Shown: positions 38,814 to 49,721 of the stretch, piece by piece
How the letters are laid out: each line of letters opens with the position of its first letter
Position numbering within the stretch: the first letter of the stretch is position 1
Assembly: GCF_028816475.1 (NCBI RefSeq)
Contig: NZ_CP118247.1
Location: 2,720,001-2,784,000 of the forward strand
Length of the DNA stretch: 64,000 nt
Direction of reading: 5' to 3'
Source: Devosia rhodophyticola
GTDB taxonomy: Bacteria; Pseudomonadota; Alphaproteobacteria; Rhizobiales; Devosiaceae
Notes under the pieces: model-generated
Databases searched by the model: none
Told to the model about the DNA's origin: nothing
Seen by the model: the letters and a program-made list of their open reading frames with translations, nothing else
Made by a program: the position numbers and the translations under genes

Positions 38814-39241
38814 AGCAGCCTCACAACAGTAAGAACGGCAAAGCCGATGCCCAACGCCAGGCACAGCGGCGAATAGACGCGACGGTCGTTGTAGCGAAAA
38901 CTGGGATGCGGGGTTTTTTCCGCCCAACGTTGGGTGTAGCCGATTGCGCCACGGCCGAGAAATATGGCAGCGAGCGGCAGGCCGAGCAGGGTGAGCGCGA
39001 TGCCGCCGCTATCGTGATCTGCCAGGGACAGCGCAACGATGCCGGCCGCCAAGGTGGCAATGGCTACGGCGAGCGAAGCCAATTTGGGGGGCATGTGTTC
39101 AACACCCTTAAAGCCAGTCACCGTTTGGGCCAAAAGTTTCTCATCCCGAATGGGCCAGGTTCGACCCATCGACCAAAGAAGATGGGCCAGGGCGACCGCC
39201 AGTAGTGGAACAAACATCAGGGCGGCAATCATCATGCTCAT
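38810..39241 (-). CDS. DUF3995 membrane protein within the urease operon
   Basis: A 143-residue protein with four hydrophobic segments (residues about 5-25, 50-72, 78-95 and 122-143), [22 protein letters not shown] after the first, and the conserved [15 protein letters not shown] near the end. This matches the DUF3995 family. Its start overlaps ureF and its stop overlaps ureG, four bases each, so it is firmly an operon member. Function unknown; a role in nickel or urea movement would be guesswork. Confidence 0.82.
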   Translation of the reverse strand: MSMMIAALMFVPLLAVALAHLLWSMGRTWPIRDEKLLAQTVTGFKGVEHMPPKLASLAVAIATLAAGIVALSLADHDSGGIALTLLGLPLAAIFLGRGAIGYTQRWAEKTPHPSFRYNDRRVYSPLCLALGIGFAVLTVVRLL

Positions 39242-39900
39242 GATCTGAATATTCTCGTCGACAAGGTTTCGTGGCGCATCTGGGCGATATCAGCGGCGTA
39301 GGCGATGCTGACTATGTCCGCAAGGTCGGCAGTCAGAATTTTCTGCGTTCGTTCGGCAATGATCGGTTCGAGCGCAGCCAAAATTGACAGGCCGTCCGTC
39401 TGGCCGATGGGCACAAGGCGCACCGCCACAGAGATTTGGGCGTGAACGGCGGCCGTCAAGAAGGCGGCGATGGCTGATGACGCGGCGATGCCATGTGCGC
39501 CGACTAACGCGCCAAAGGAAATCGGATAGGGACATTGCTGAAGGAGAGGCAGAGGGACATTGGTTGGCCAGGCTTTCGCGGCAAGGGCAAAGGCACTGCC
39601 GAGCGCCAGTGTTTCCTCGTGCCGTTCGCGGGCCGGGGTTAGTGCAAGGCAAAGGTCGGCGAGTTCCTGAAGTTGGGTTTTATCGTCAAATGCCTGACGC
39701 GCGTGGTTCAACAAAATGGCGTCAGAATTGATGCTGCCGTGGCGCAATACGCCTTCGATCCAGTTTCCGGTTGATTTCAGATCATGGACGTCGTTCGTCG
39801 CGATGGCAGTCTCGAGTCCTGCGGACCAGGCGAAGGCGCCAATGGGAAAGGCCGGGGAGAGCCAGGTCAGCAGTTTTTGCAGGTCGGTTGTTTCACTCAT
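39238..39900 (-). CDS. ureF: urease accessory protein UreF
   Basis: A 220-residue all-helical UreF. The N-terminal LLTWLSPAFPIGAFAWSAGLE is the family signature, with later conserved VLRHGSINSDAILLNHARQA and the terminal [16 protein letters not shown], whose tail inserts into UreD/UreG. It acts as the GTPase gatekeeper in the UreDFG activation complex. Overlaps ureE upstream and the DUF3995 gene downstream by four bases each. Confidence 0.95.
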   Translation of the reverse strand: MSETTDLQKLLTWLSPAFPIGAFAWSAGLETAIATNDVHDLKSTGNWIEGVLRHGSINSDAILLNHARQAFDDKTQLQELADLCLALTPARERHEETLALGSAFALAAKAWPTNVPLPLLQQCPYPISFGALVGAHGIAASSAIAAFLTAAVHAQISVAVRLVPIGQTDGLSILAALEPIIAERTQKILTADLADIVSIAYAADIAQMRHETLSTRIFRS

Positions 39901-40358
39901 TTGGCACTGAGGGCGTGCGCTGTTTCACCATGCGCATGGTAAGCGCCATGCACCGGAAAGAAGGGCTCGGTGATGTCGGCTATCCGGGCGCCAAGGCCTT
40001 GGAGCATGGTTTTGAGGACATGATCGCGTTTGATCAGGATGCGCCCGCCCTCCAATTGAGCTGCCGTGTGGCGATTGCCGATGTGCCAGGCCAGTTGGAC
40101 CAGCGAAGCGCCGTCTTGCGCTTCAATTTGATAGAGCAGTTCGGGAGCTGCAATTATTTCGACGATTTCGGTGTTTTCCAGCAGCAGAGCGCCGCAATGC
40201 TCCAGTGTAAGGGTTTGGGGGAAATCGACGAGAACGCCATTGCCGCCTATTGTATGCAGCAGTTTTCGGCGCAGCCGCCGTTCGTCGGCAACCAGTGATA
40301 TCTGGTCTGTTGGCGAATGCGTGTGACCCGGTGCAAGGTAGGCGGTGGCGCGTTGCAT
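39897..40358 (-). CDS. ureE: urease accessory nickel chaperone UreE
   Basis: A 153-residue UreE: an N-terminal substrate-binding domain (LVADERRLRRKLLHTIGG) and a C-terminal nickel domain containing LAWHIGNRHTAAQLEGGRILIKRDHVLKTML, including the conserved metal-binding His of RDHVL. A short His-containing tail (HGAYHAHGET) may bind extra nickel. ATG 40358 is preferred over ATG 40364 because CAGGA directly abuts the latter and is correctly spaced only for the former. It precedes ureF with a four-base overlap. Confidence 0.94.
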   Translation of the reverse strand: MQRATAYLAPGHTHSPTDQISLVADERRLRRKLLHTIGGNGVLVDFPQTLTLEHCGALLLENTEIVEIIAAPELLYQIEAQDGASLVQLAWHIGNRHTAAQLEGGRILIKRDHVLKTMLQGLGARIADITEPFFPVHGAYHAHGETAHALSAK

Positions 40359-40451
40359 TGACATTCCTGAAAATGACGCCCGATAAATAGGCTTCCCAAC
40401 CTGGACGGCAGTTTAGCCGATAGTTGGCGTGCCGAAAAGTGTTGATATGAT

Positions 40452-40841
40452 TCAGGGGGCGTCGGTCACTTCGTAGCAGGCGTCAATGGGGGCGGCGTCG
40501 GGGCCGTCGCGCAGGTCGTAAAGCTGCGCGTCGCTGCCCTTTGTCCACCAAACCCAGACGTCCGCGACATATTTGGCGCCGGATGCCGAAATGACCTCTC
40601 GCATCAGCAATTGTTTGCCGTCGATGGGCAGCAGGGCAAGGTAGTTGGGTGCCGCGTTCACATAGGTGACTTCGAACGGTTCCCCCTTGTCACAGGCATA
40701 TTGCACGGCGCGTTGTTCAGCAGTGCCGGTGCCCTCGATGCCAAGATTCAGAGTAATGGTCGCGCTGAGTGCATGGGCGCCTGGCGTGGAAAGGGTCAGA
40801 AAAAGAGAGACTGCGACGGCGTGGTAGCGGTTGGGACTCAT
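40452..40841 (-). CDS. MliC-family (C-type lysozyme inhibitor-like) periplasmic protein
   Basis: A 129-residue exported protein. Residues 1-24 form a signal peptide (AVAVSLFLTLSTPGAHA). The mature part has the MliC/PliC pattern VQYACDKGEPFEVTYVNA then LLPIDGKQLLMREVISASG, a tryptophan-rich YVADVWVWWTKGSDAQLYD strand and a second cysteine near the end (DACYEV), likely disulfide-bonded to the first. MliC proteins inhibit C-type lysozyme in the periplasm. No lipobox is seen. It overlaps the ABM-domain gene by four bases and sits oddly inside the urease operon. Confidence 0.78.
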   Translation of the reverse strand: MSPNRYHAVAVSLFLTLSTPGAHALSATITLNLGIEGTGTAEQRAVQYACDKGEPFEVTYVNAAPNYLALLPIDGKQLLMREVISASGAKYVADVWVWWTKGSDAQLYDLRDGPDAAPIDACYEVTDAP

Positions 40842-41134
40842 AGCTGTTCCACCTGCTCAGACTGGACAATCTCGATCTTTGTTGCTTTGACGAACGGCTT
40901 GCTGACAGCTTTGAATTCAAGCATGTGCGGGCTGGCAAGATGGGCGTCGAGCGCCGCGCGACTGTTCCAGCGCTCGACAAAAACCACGCGCTCGGGATCG
41001 GTCACGCTGGCGCACAAATCGTAGTGAATGCAGCCGGGTTCGGCGCGGGTGGCTTCGATGCAGGGGCAAGCAGCGTTAACGAATGGCTCGAGCGCCCCCA
41101 GTTCGATCTGTAGTGTGGCGACAACGTAGATCAC
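40838..41134 (-). CDS. antibiotic biosynthesis monooxygenase (ABM/YgiN-like) domain protein
   Basis: A 98-residue ferredoxin-like ABM protein: VIYVVATLQIELGALEPFVN, ATRAEPGCIHYDLCASVTDP, VVFVERWNSRAALDAHLASPHM. The EPGCIHYDL and ERWNS-ALDAHLxSPHM segments match the YgiN-type quinol monooxygenase/heme-degradation family. GTG 41134 is chosen for the AGGAGCC six bases upstream. It lies between ureC and ureE, followed by the MliC gene with a four-base overlap. The substrate is unknown. Confidence 0.85.
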   Translation of the reverse strand: MIYVVATLQIELGALEPFVNAACPCIEATRAEPGCIHYDLCASVTDPERVVFVERWNSRAALDAHLASPHMLEFKAVSKPFVKATKIEIVQSEQVEQL

Positions 41135-41208
41135 GGCTGGCTCCTGTTTGGGCAAAGCTAACGCAAAGGCCGCCTCTATGCCACTAGTGCCAGCGGAATG
41201 GGGCGGAA

Positions 41209-42917
<1,709 letters not shown>

Positions 42918-42952
42918 GAGCTAATTCCTCAGTAAGCGGCCAGATGGTCGGA

Positions 42953-43348
42953 CTAATGCTTGGCGGCACCATGCAGGCGTCGATAGGCGGCAACGGCTGC
43001 ATCGATGATGGCATCGAGCAGAATTTCACCCTCGCGAATGACGGAGTCGGCGCGCATGGTGCCCGCCACTAACGATACGGCAAGCGCCTGAATGGCGTAG
43101 GCGTGCTTTTCGCGGCCGGCCTGATAATGTTCATTGCCTTCCTGCTCGAACTTCTTGAGCAAGACCGAATAGGTCGGCGTTGTGATCAGTTTTTTGGCCT
43201 GGCTCCAGCTTACAGCATTCAGGTTGCCAGAGAGATCGAGGGCAAGGCTGCCGAGTAACTCCATTGCCGCCTGATCCTTGACGCCGCTCTCCTGCATGTC
43301 CTTGAGGATGGCGGCGAGGCGCTGTTTGAAATCCTGTTCTTTGGTCAA
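42953..43348 (-). CDS. conserved protein of unknown function between ureB and ureC
   Basis: A 131-residue mostly helical soluble protein without recognised catalytic motifs. Notable stretches are FKQRLAAILKDMQESGVKDQAAMELLGSLA and a C-terminal helix VIREGEILLDAIIDAAVAAYRRL. TTG 43348 has AGGAG seven bases upstream; an upstream ATG at 43369 lacks one. Ure operons of other Rhizobiales are known to carry an extra ORF of similar size at about this position, so it is probably a conserved operon component. A structural or accessory role in urease assembly is only inferred. Confidence 0.75.
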   Translation of the reverse strand: MTKEQDFKQRLAAILKDMQESGVKDQAAMELLGSLALDLSGNLNAVSWSQAKKLITTPTYSVLLKKFEQEGNEHYQAGREKHAYAIQALAVSLVAGTMRADSVIREGEILLDAIIDAAVAAYRRLHGAAKH

Positions 43349-43454
43349 TGTCTGTCTCCTGAAATGCATTTGCCGTGCTTAGAGCATTCTGGAAAAGAAT
43401 TGGCCATGCCCGCTGAGGCGGGAAGCGGCGAAGTTGGCGATGATTGAAGCTGGC

Positions 43455-43769
43455 TCACGCTTTGTCCACCTTGCCCATGACCAACTGTCTGAAACCATAA
43501 ATGGTGCGGCTGCCGCCGATGGGCACCAGCGTTACCTCGCGAGTCTGGCCCGGTTCGAAGCGCACGGCGGTGCCGGCCGCGATATCGAGCCGCATACCGC
43601 GCGTTGCTTCGCGATCAAAGCGCAGGCCGGTGTTTGCTTCAAAAAAATGATAATGCGAGCCGATTTGGATCGGACGATCACCGGCGTTGGCGACCTCAAT
43701 GGTGAGCGCCGTGGCGCCGCTGTTGAGCTCAATGTTGCCGGATCTGGTGATGATTTGCCCGGGGATCAT
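43455..43769 (-). CDS. ureB: urease subunit beta
   Basis: A 104-residue urease beta chain with the canonical [18 protein letters not shown] start, then [20 protein letters not shown] and [25 protein letters not shown]. It forms the alpha-beta-gamma trimer interface with UreA and UreC. It follows ureA by nine bases. Confidence 0.97.
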   Translation of the reverse strand: MIPGQIITRSGNIELNSGATALTIEVANAGDRPIQIGSHYHFFEANTGLRFDREATRGMRLDIAAGTAVRFEPGQTREVTLVPIGGSRTIYGFRQLVMGKVDKA

Positions 43770-43778
43770 GGCGTTTCC

Positions 43779-44081
<303 letters not shown>

Positions 44082-44091
44082 ATTCTGCGTC

Positions 44092-44910
44092 CTAGGTATG
44101 CCAGAGGCGGGGCAGGCCACCGCCACCCGATAATTGAGCAATAAGTGGAACAATCAGACGCCGCAAGGCCAACCCGTTGGGCGCCAACGCCCGAATGATC
44201 AGGCGGTCGCCGATGGCGCTGGCGGCGATTTTGGTATCGTCTGGCAATAGTTGGCGGATGCGGTCGAGCCGGGCAGCAGCATCGGGTGCAATCCGCAGGA
44301 TTGTTGCGAAAGCGCGCATTCCGGCGAGCAGGGATATGCCGTCGCGCTCCATCGAAGTGCCGCAGAGCTGGTTCGCCTCGGCATGAATCAGCCGTCCATT
44401 GCGCCTGATGCGCCATTGATCGGTGAGTTGGGCGTTACGTGCCTCCTCGCCCATGGCGTCGCGGCCGAGCAGGACGGCTTCGACGGCGGTCAGCGTTGCG
44501 CCTTGAGCGAGATCAATGTCGATGGTGCGAGACAGCTTGCTGGCATCAAAAAGGATGGTCTCCTGCGGAAGCCAATCGATATGGGCGTTTTCACCGGCAA
44601 TCAGTCGGGTCGCGACCCGGGCGACGTCGCCGGTAGACTTGTAGATCCGCTCGCAAGCCTGCGTTGTCAAAACCAGATGGCTATCTGGAGATGCCTCTGC
44701 ACGCCATTCCATCGTGTCACCGCCGGTCAAACCGCCTGCGGTGTTGATCAGAACCGCCTCCAAGGCCTGACTGTGGGTATTGGGCAAGCGAATTTTTGCG
44801 CACCCGTCCTGATAAAGGGAAAGCAGGCGGGTGCCGCGCGGACCGAACTGGGTGGCAATCCGCCCTAGTCCTCTCGCCCGTTGCATCGCAACTGGAATTG
44901 ACTTGTTCAC
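44092..44910 (-). CDS. ureD: urease accessory protein UreD
   Basis: About 272 residues. UreD hallmarks are [81 protein letters not shown] and LLGRDAMGE. It is the scaffold that brings UreF-UreG to apo-urease and holds a nickel tunnel. The start is uncertain: GTG 44910 is given, while TTG 44934 and ATG 44886 are in frame and none has a strong ribosome-binding site. First gene of the urease operon. Confidence 0.92.
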   Translation of the reverse strand: MNKSIPVAMQRARGLGRIATQFGPRGTRLLSLYQDGCAKIRLPNTHSQALEAVLINTAGGLTGGDTMEWRAEASPDSHLVLTTQACERIYKSTGDVARVATRLIAGENAHIDWLPQETILFDASKLSRTIDIDLAQGATLTAVEAVLLGRDAMGEEARNAQLTDQWRIRRNGRLIHAEANQLCGTSMERDGISLLAGMRAFATILRIAPDAAARLDRIRQLLPDDTKIAASAIGDRLIIRALAPNGLALRRLIVPLIAQLSGGGGLPRLWHT

Positions 44911-45020
44911 GATTTCTTTAACCGATTTTTTCAAGGCAACGAATTCCGATTGCTCACGTTGTGTTCCCGAGCCGCAAATTCTGCGCCAGTAAAAAATTGA
45001 ACATCTGAGAGGAATCCAAA

Positions 45021-45350
45021 ATGAATATTAAAACCATTGCTTCCGCTATCGCTCTTTCTTCTGCAATGCTTCTTGGTGGCTCGGCCTATGCTGAGACAAT
45101 GATTGGCAGTACAACTGTAATGGAGGCCGATCTCCCTGCTGTGCAGCAGCGTTGTGACCAGCTTTCATTGGCTTCCGACACGTCGGCCACCGAAAGCGAT
45201 GCCATGGGCACCGATAGTACGGCCGGCGGATCTGCTGCGAATGTGGACGACGCTGAAGAGGTTAACGAACTTGAGCAGGTTACCACCACAATCGACCTTG
45301 ATACTGTGACTCTTGAGCAGTGTCAGGAAGCTGGCCTCATCGCCAAATAA
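45021..45350 (+). CDS. small exported acidic protein of unknown function
   Basis: A 109-residue protein with a clear signal peptide (TIASAIALSSAMLLGGSAYAE, cleavage after AYA) and a mature part of about 85 residues. That part is rich in Asp, Glu, Ser and Thr, with a low-complexity middle (SDTSATESDAMGTDSTAGGSAAN) and two cysteines (QQRCDQL, LEQCQEAG). GAGAGGAA precedes the ATG. It is the only rightward gene between the leftward ure and urt operons and has its own terminator. No family is recognised; a periplasmic role is inferred. Confidence 0.82.
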   Translation: MNIKTIASAIALSSAMLLGGSAYAETMIGSTTVMEADLPAVQQRCDQLSLASDTSATESDAMGTDSTAGGSAANVDDAEEVNELEQVTTTIDLDTVTLEQCQEAGLIAK

Positions 45351-45373
45351 TTGGCCCGCATTCCGTCTAATCA

Positions 45374-45399
45374 ACGCCCAGCGCAAGCTGGGCGTTTTT
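45374..45399 (+). terminator. intrinsic terminator of the small exported protein gene
   Basis: ACGCCCAGC (45374-45382) pairs with GCTGGGCGT (45387-45395), loop GCAA, followed by a T5 run starting at the last stem base. It lies 24 bases after the stop and works on the plus strand; the minus strand has no matching T-run. Confidence 0.92.
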
Positions 45400-45403
45400 C
45401 TGT

Positions 45404-46105
45404 TTATACCATCAAATGGCGGCGCACCTCTGGCAGATCGAGATCGCTGGCGGGGCCGGCGTGCTGAATTTCGCCGCGATCCATGACGTATATATCGTCG
45501 GCGATCTCGCGGCAGAAATCCAGATATTGTTCGACCAGCAGAATTGTCATGCCTTTCTTATCGCGCAGAAACTGCAGCGCGCGGCCAATGTCCTTGATGA
45601 TTGAAGGCTGAATGCCTTCGGTTGGTTCGTCCAACACCAACATCTTGGGGCGCGTTACCAGCGCTCGCCCAATGGCCAGTTGCTGTTGTTGGCCGCCGGA
45701 AAGATCGCCGCCGCGGCGGCCCAACATGGATTTGAGGACCGGAAACAGTTCAAAAATGTATTCGGGAATCGATCTGTCGGCGCGCTTGAGGCCGGCATAG
45801 CCGGTTTCCAGATTTTCCTTGACGGTCAGCAGTGGGAAGATTTCGCGCCCCTGCGGCACATAGCCGATGCCCATGCGCGCCCGTTTGTAGGGCGGGGACT
45901 TTTTGAGAAGATCGCCGTCAAAACTGATCTGACCGTCTGAGATGGCATTTACGCCGGTGATGGCCCGTAGCGTTGAGGACTTGCCGACGCCATTGCGGCC
46001 AAGAACCGCGGTTATTCGGTTGGATTCACATTCAATCGAGATGGATTTGAGTGCCTGGGCGGCACCATAATGCATATCAATGTCGCGGATGGAAAGTGCG
46101 GTCAT
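45404..46105 (-). CDS. urtE: urea ABC transporter ATP-binding protein UrtE
   Basis: A 233-residue LivF-type ATPase: Walker A LGRNGVGKSSTLRAITG, the UrtE-typical GIGYVPQGREIFPLLTVKENLETGY, signature LSGGQQQQLAIGRALVTRPK and Walker B LVLDEPTEGIQPSIIKDIG. The GREIFPLLTVxENLxTG and EPTEGIQPSII segments separate UrtE from LivF proper. It pairs with UrtD to power urea uptake. Last gene of urtABCDE, three bases after urtD. Confidence 0.95.
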   Translation of the reverse strand: MTALSIRDIDMHYGAAQALKSISIECESNRITAVLGRNGVGKSSTLRAITGVNAISDGQISFDGDLLKKSPPYKRARMGIGYVPQGREIFPLLTVKENLETGYAGLKRADRSIPEYIFELFPVLKSMLGRRGGDLSGGQQQQLAIGRALVTRPKMLVLDEPTEGIQPSIIKDIGRALQFLRDKKGMTILLVEQYLDFCREIADDIYVMDRGEIQHAGPASDLDLPEVRRHLMV

Positions 46106-46108
46106 GGT

Positions 46109-46858
46109 TCAGCGTCCCAGATAGCGTTCTATGACATGGGGGTTAGCACTGACCTGTTCGAGTGAACCTTCTGCTAGCACTGAGCCCTCCGCAAGGCAGG
46201 TCACGCGTGAATCGAGATCACGCACAAAGCTCATGTCATGTTCGACCACAACGACGGAGCGAGTCTTGGCGATCTGCTTGAGCAATTTGGCGGTTTCAAC
46301 GGTTTCGGCATCGGTCATGCCGGCTACGGGTTCGTCGACCAGCAGCAATTTCGGATCCTGGGCGAGAAGCATACCGATTTCGAGCCATTGCTTTTGACCG
46401 TGGCTGAGATCAGCAGCGAGGTCGTCCTTGCGCGAGAGCAGGCGAACGGTTTCAAGAATTTCAGTAATGTGATCCACGTCTGCCTGGTCTGAAGCATAGA
46501 ACAGGGTCGCGAAGATGCCACGCGGCTTGCGCAGCGCCATTTCGAGATTGTCCCAGATTGTCTGGCTTTCGAAAACCGTGGGTTTTTGGAATTTCCGTCC
46601 GATACCGAGATTGGCGATGGCGGCCTCATCCAATTGGGTGAGGTCGGTGCGGCCGTTGAACAATATCTCACCGTCGTCAGGGCGGGTTTTTCCGGTGATG
46701 ATATCCATCATCGTGGTTTTTCCAGCTCCATTGGGGCCGATGATGGCCAGCATTTCGGCGGGGTGTACGATGATCGACAGTTTGTTGATGGCCTTAAAGC
46801 CGTCGAAAGCGACCGAGACGCCGTCAAGATAGAGCATGGTGTCTATTTTTTCGGTCAT
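46109..46858 (-). CDS. urtD: urea ABC transporter ATP-binding protein UrtD
   Basis: A 249-residue LivG-type ATPase with Walker A IGPNGAGKTTMMDIITGKTRPD, the UrtD-typical NLGIGRKFQKPTVFESQTIWDNLEMALR, signature LSHGQKQWLEIGMLLAQDPK (LSHGQ, as in UrtD proteins) and Walker B LLVDEPVAGMTDAETVET. It starts three bases after urtC and partners UrtE. Confidence 0.95.
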   Translation of the reverse strand: MTEKIDTMLYLDGVSVAFDGFKAINKLSIIVHPAEMLAIIGPNGAGKTTMMDIITGKTRPDDGEILFNGRTDLTQLDEAAIANLGIGRKFQKPTVFESQTIWDNLEMALRKPRGIFATLFYASDQADVDHITEILETVRLLSRKDDLAADLSHGQKQWLEIGMLLAQDPKLLLVDEPVAGMTDAETVETAKLLKQIAKTRSVVVVEHDMSFVRDLDSRVTCLAEGSVLAEGSLEQVSANPHVIERYLGR

Positions 46859-46861
46859 GGT

Positions 46862-48031
46862 CTACTCCGCCGGCTTGGGTTGGACGTCACTTGCGGGTTT
46901 GTGCTCGGTCGGTTCGGGGCGCTGGTGTTGCTCGCGCCTCGTGGTCATGGTCCGATATTGGCCGATCAGGCCAACGATGCCCTTGGGCAGGAAAAGGGTT
47001 GTCACAACAAACAGAGCGCCGAGCGCGAACAGCCAGATTTCGGGGAAGGCACCGGTAAAATAAGATTTGCCGACATTGACTAGAACAGCGCCGATGATCG
47101 GACCGATGATGGTGCCGCGGCCTCCGACGGCGGTCCAGATGACCACTTCGATAGAGTTGGCCGGGGCAAACTCGCCGGGATTGATGATGCCGATCTGAGG
47201 GACGTAGAGCGCGCCGGCAACGCCTGCGATCACGGCCGAAACGGTGAAGGCAAATAGCTTTACATATTCAACGCGATAGCCAAGAAAGCGCGTGCGGCTT
47301 TCGGCATCGCGGACGGCGATCATGACTTTGCCGAGTTTGGAATTGACGATGGTGGAGCAGATCAACACCGAAATCGCCAGGCCAACGGCGGTGGCGGCGA
47401 AAAGGGCGGCGCGCGTGGTGTCGGCTTGCACCGATGCGCCAAGGATTTCCTTGAAGTCGGTCAGACCGTTGTTGCCGCCAAAGCCCATGTCGTTGCGAAA
47501 GAAGGCCAGAAGCAGAGCATAGGTCATGGCCTGGGTCATGATCGAGAGATAAACGCCGGTGACGCGGCTGCGGAAGGCCAGAAAGCCGAAGATGAACGCC
47601 AGTGTGCCGGGCACCAGCATGACCATGGCGCAGGCAAACCAGAAATTGTCAAAGCCGAGCCAGTACCAGGGCAGTTCCTGCCAATTGAGAAAGACCATAA
47701 AGTCGGGCAGGTCGGGGTTGGCGTAAACGCCGCGATCGCCGACCTGCCGCATCAAATACATGCCCATGGCATAGCCGCCGAGCGCGAAAAACGCGCCATG
47801 GCCAAGCGAGAGAATGCCGCAATATCCCCAGACCAGATCGAGCGCCAGCGCCAGCATGGCGTAGGTCAGATATTTGCCGAAGAGCGTGACGAGATAGACC
47901 GGAATGTGACCGAATTGCCCGGGTGGGATGATTAGGTTGGCTGCCGGGACGGCAACGGCCACGAGTAACAGGATGGAAACCAGCCAAATGGCCTTCCTGT
48001 CGATTGCGCGGAAAATGGCTTGGGTAATCAT
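46862..48031 (-). CDS. urtC: urea ABC transporter permease UrtC
   Basis: A 389-residue LivM-type permease with about ten membrane segments. Marker regions are ALALDLVWGYCGILSLGHGAFFALGGYAMGMYLMR (with the UrtC GYCGILSLGHGAFFALGGYA box), FRNDMGFGGNNGLTDFKEILG and VIWTAVGGRGTIIGPIIGAVLVN, then a hydrophilic C-terminal tail. ATG 48031 overlaps the urtB stop by four bases, so the longer upstream frame is rejected. With UrtB it forms the urea channel. Confidence 0.95.
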   Translation of the reverse strand: MITQAIFRAIDRKAIWLVSILLLVAVAVPAANLIIPPGQFGHIPVYLVTLFGKYLTYAMLALALDLVWGYCGILSLGHGAFFALGGYAMGMYLMRQVGDRGVYANPDLPDFMVFLNWQELPWYWLGFDNFWFACAMVMLVPGTLAFIFGFLAFRSRVTGVYLSIMTQAMTYALLLAFFRNDMGFGGNNGLTDFKEILGASVQADTTRAALFAATAVGLAISVLICSTIVNSKLGKVMIAVRDAESRTRFLGYRVEYVKLFAFTVSAVIAGVAGALYVPQIGIINPGEFAPANSIEVVIWTAVGGRGTIIGPIIGAVLVNVGKSYFTGAFPEIWLFALGALFVVTTLFLPKGIVGLIGQYRTMTTRREQHQRPEPTEHKPASDVQPKPAE

Positions 48032-49659
48032 GCCTCTATTGACCTTCCCTTGAGAGCGAAAAGACCACGAGGGCGCCGCTGGATGAACAGGATGATGAGC
48101 ACTAGAATGATGATCTTGCCGAGAACGGCGCCGGCATAGGGCTCGAGAAACTTGTTGGCGATCCCAAGGGTCATGGCCCCGACCAGCGTGCCCCACAGAT
48201 TTCCAACGCCGCCAAATACCACCACCATGAAGCTGTCGATGATGTAGCCTTGGCCAAGGTTGGGCGACACATTGTCGATCTGGCTGAGTGCAACGCCCGC
48301 AAGTCCCGCAATGCCTGAGCCAAGACCAAAGGTCATGGCGTCGACAAACGGTGTGCGAATGCCCATGGCTGAGGCCATGCGCCGGTTTTGGGTCACCGCC
48401 CGCATTTGCAGGCCCAGCGCAGTGCGTTTGAGCACCAGCAATAGGGCAAAGAATATTACAGCCGCAAAGACAACGATCCAGAGGCGGCTATAGGTGATGG
48501 AAATGCCGCCAAGTTCAAAGCCGCCCGACATCCAGGTGGGATTGCCGACCTGCCGATTGGTGGGGCCAAAGAGCGAGCGTACCGCCTGTTGCAGAATAAG
48601 TGAGATGCCCCAGGTTGCCAGTAGCGTTTCAAGAGCGCGACCATAAAGCCAGCGAATGACCCCACGTTCGATGGCGATGCCGACAAGCGCGGTGATAAGG
48701 AAAGCAAGGGGCAGGGCGATGGCGAGAGAATAATCGAACAGGCCGGGCGCGTTCTGACGGATGGTTTCCTGTACGGCAAAGGTTGTGTAGGCACCCAGCA
48801 TAACCATTTCGCCATGAGCCATATTGATGACGCCCATGACGCCGAAGGTGATGGCCAGGCCAATGGCGGCGAGCAGCAGCACCGAGCCAAGCGATATGCC
48901 GTACCAGACGTTCTGGGCGACGTCCCATGCGGCCTGATCGCGGGCCAGACCGTCGATATTGCTCTGGATGGTGAGCTTGAGTTCGTCGGGCGCTGATGCA
49001 AGAGCGGCGCTCAGTTGGGCGAGAGCGTCGCGACCACCAATAGCGGCAACGAGCGGGACGGCGGCGCGCTTTTGCTCAAGGCTTGTGGCGTCCAATTTCA
49101 GGATGATGATGGCGCGCGCGGTGATCATTGTTGCTTTGATTGTCGGATCGGTTTCGTTGGCAATGGCGCTTTCGAGCAATTCGAGGCTATCGGGATCGGC
49201 ATCGCGCAAAATGCTCTGGGCCGCGGCGAGGCGCACAGAATCGTTGGGACTGAGCAGGGTCAATTGGCCAATGGCGGTGCGCAATGTGCGGCGCAGGCTA
49301 TTATTGACTTTGACTTTGTCGAGATCGGATTTGGCAGCGGTGTCGAGATCGGCGTTGGTGACGGGATCGGTCAGCGCCTGTTCGGCGCCGGATTTGGCAA
49401 TAAAGACCACCTTGCCCGAGGTCTTGACCATATAGAGGTCGCCAGCCGCCAGCGTTTCAAAGACGGGCACGACGCGGGGATCGCCGGTTTGAGTCAGTGC
49501 ATCAATTGCGGCGGTGCGGTCCTTGAAACTGCCGGGACCAAGCGCATCGACCAATGTGGAAAGTTCGGCATCCGGGGCCTGCGCGAGGCTGGGCGTGTTG
49601 GCCGCGAATGCCAGACCGAGCAGCAGCATGAGAATGGCAAATGGCTTAATGACTGGCAT
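48028..49659 (-). CDS. urtB: urea ABC transporter permease UrtB with N-terminal HEAT-like domain
   Basis: A 543-residue UrtB. A signal-like segment (1-26) is followed by an extracytoplasmic region of about 220 residues with HEAT-like helical repeats (TDPTIKATMITARAIIILK and AAVPLVAAIGGRDALAQLSAAL), as in other long UrtB proteins. A LivH-type permease follows (GISLGSVLLLAAIGLAITFGVMGVINMAHGEMVMLGAYTTF, GMRMASAMGIRTP-like coupling region, GQGYIIDSFMVVVFGGVGNLWG). It is separated from urtA by a hairpin and overlaps urtC by four bases. Confidence 0.95.
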   Translation of the reverse strand: MPVIKPFAILMLLLGLAFAANTPSLAQAPDAELSTLVDALGPGSFKDRTAAIDALTQTGDPRVVPVFETLAAGDLYMVKTSGKVVFIAKSGAEQALTDPVTNADLDTAAKSDLDKVKVNNSLRRTLRTAIGQLTLLSPNDSVRLAAAQSILRDADPDSLELLESAIANETDPTIKATMITARAIIILKLDATSLEQKRAAVPLVAAIGGRDALAQLSAALASAPDELKLTIQSNIDGLARDQAAWDVAQNVWYGISLGSVLLLAAIGLAITFGVMGVINMAHGEMVMLGAYTTFAVQETIRQNAPGLFDYSLAIALPLAFLITALVGIAIERGVIRWLYGRALETLLATWGISLILQQAVRSLFGPTNRQVGNPTWMSGGFELGGISITYSRLWIVVFAAVIFFALLLVLKRTALGLQMRAVTQNRRMASAMGIRTPFVDAMTFGLGSGIAGLAGVALSQIDNVSPNLGQGYIIDSFMVVVFGGVGNLWGTLVGAMTLGIANKFLEPYAGAVLGKIIILVLIILFIQRRPRGLFALKGRSIEA

Positions 49660-49687
49660 GAGGGATCCCAGATAATTTTCGAAGTGT

Positions 49688-49712
49688 GGTGAGGGCGAAT
49701 GCCGCCCTCACC
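49688..49712 (-). terminator. urtA-urtB intercistronic hairpin
   Basis: GGTGAGGGCG (49688-49697) pairs perfectly with CGCCCTCACC (49703-49712) around loop AATGC. It begins only ten bases after the urtA stop, and no T-run follows in the transcribed direction. It probably protects the upstream urtA message and partly attenuates read-through, giving excess binding protein. Confidence 0.75.
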
Positions 49713-49721
49713 GGGAATGGA

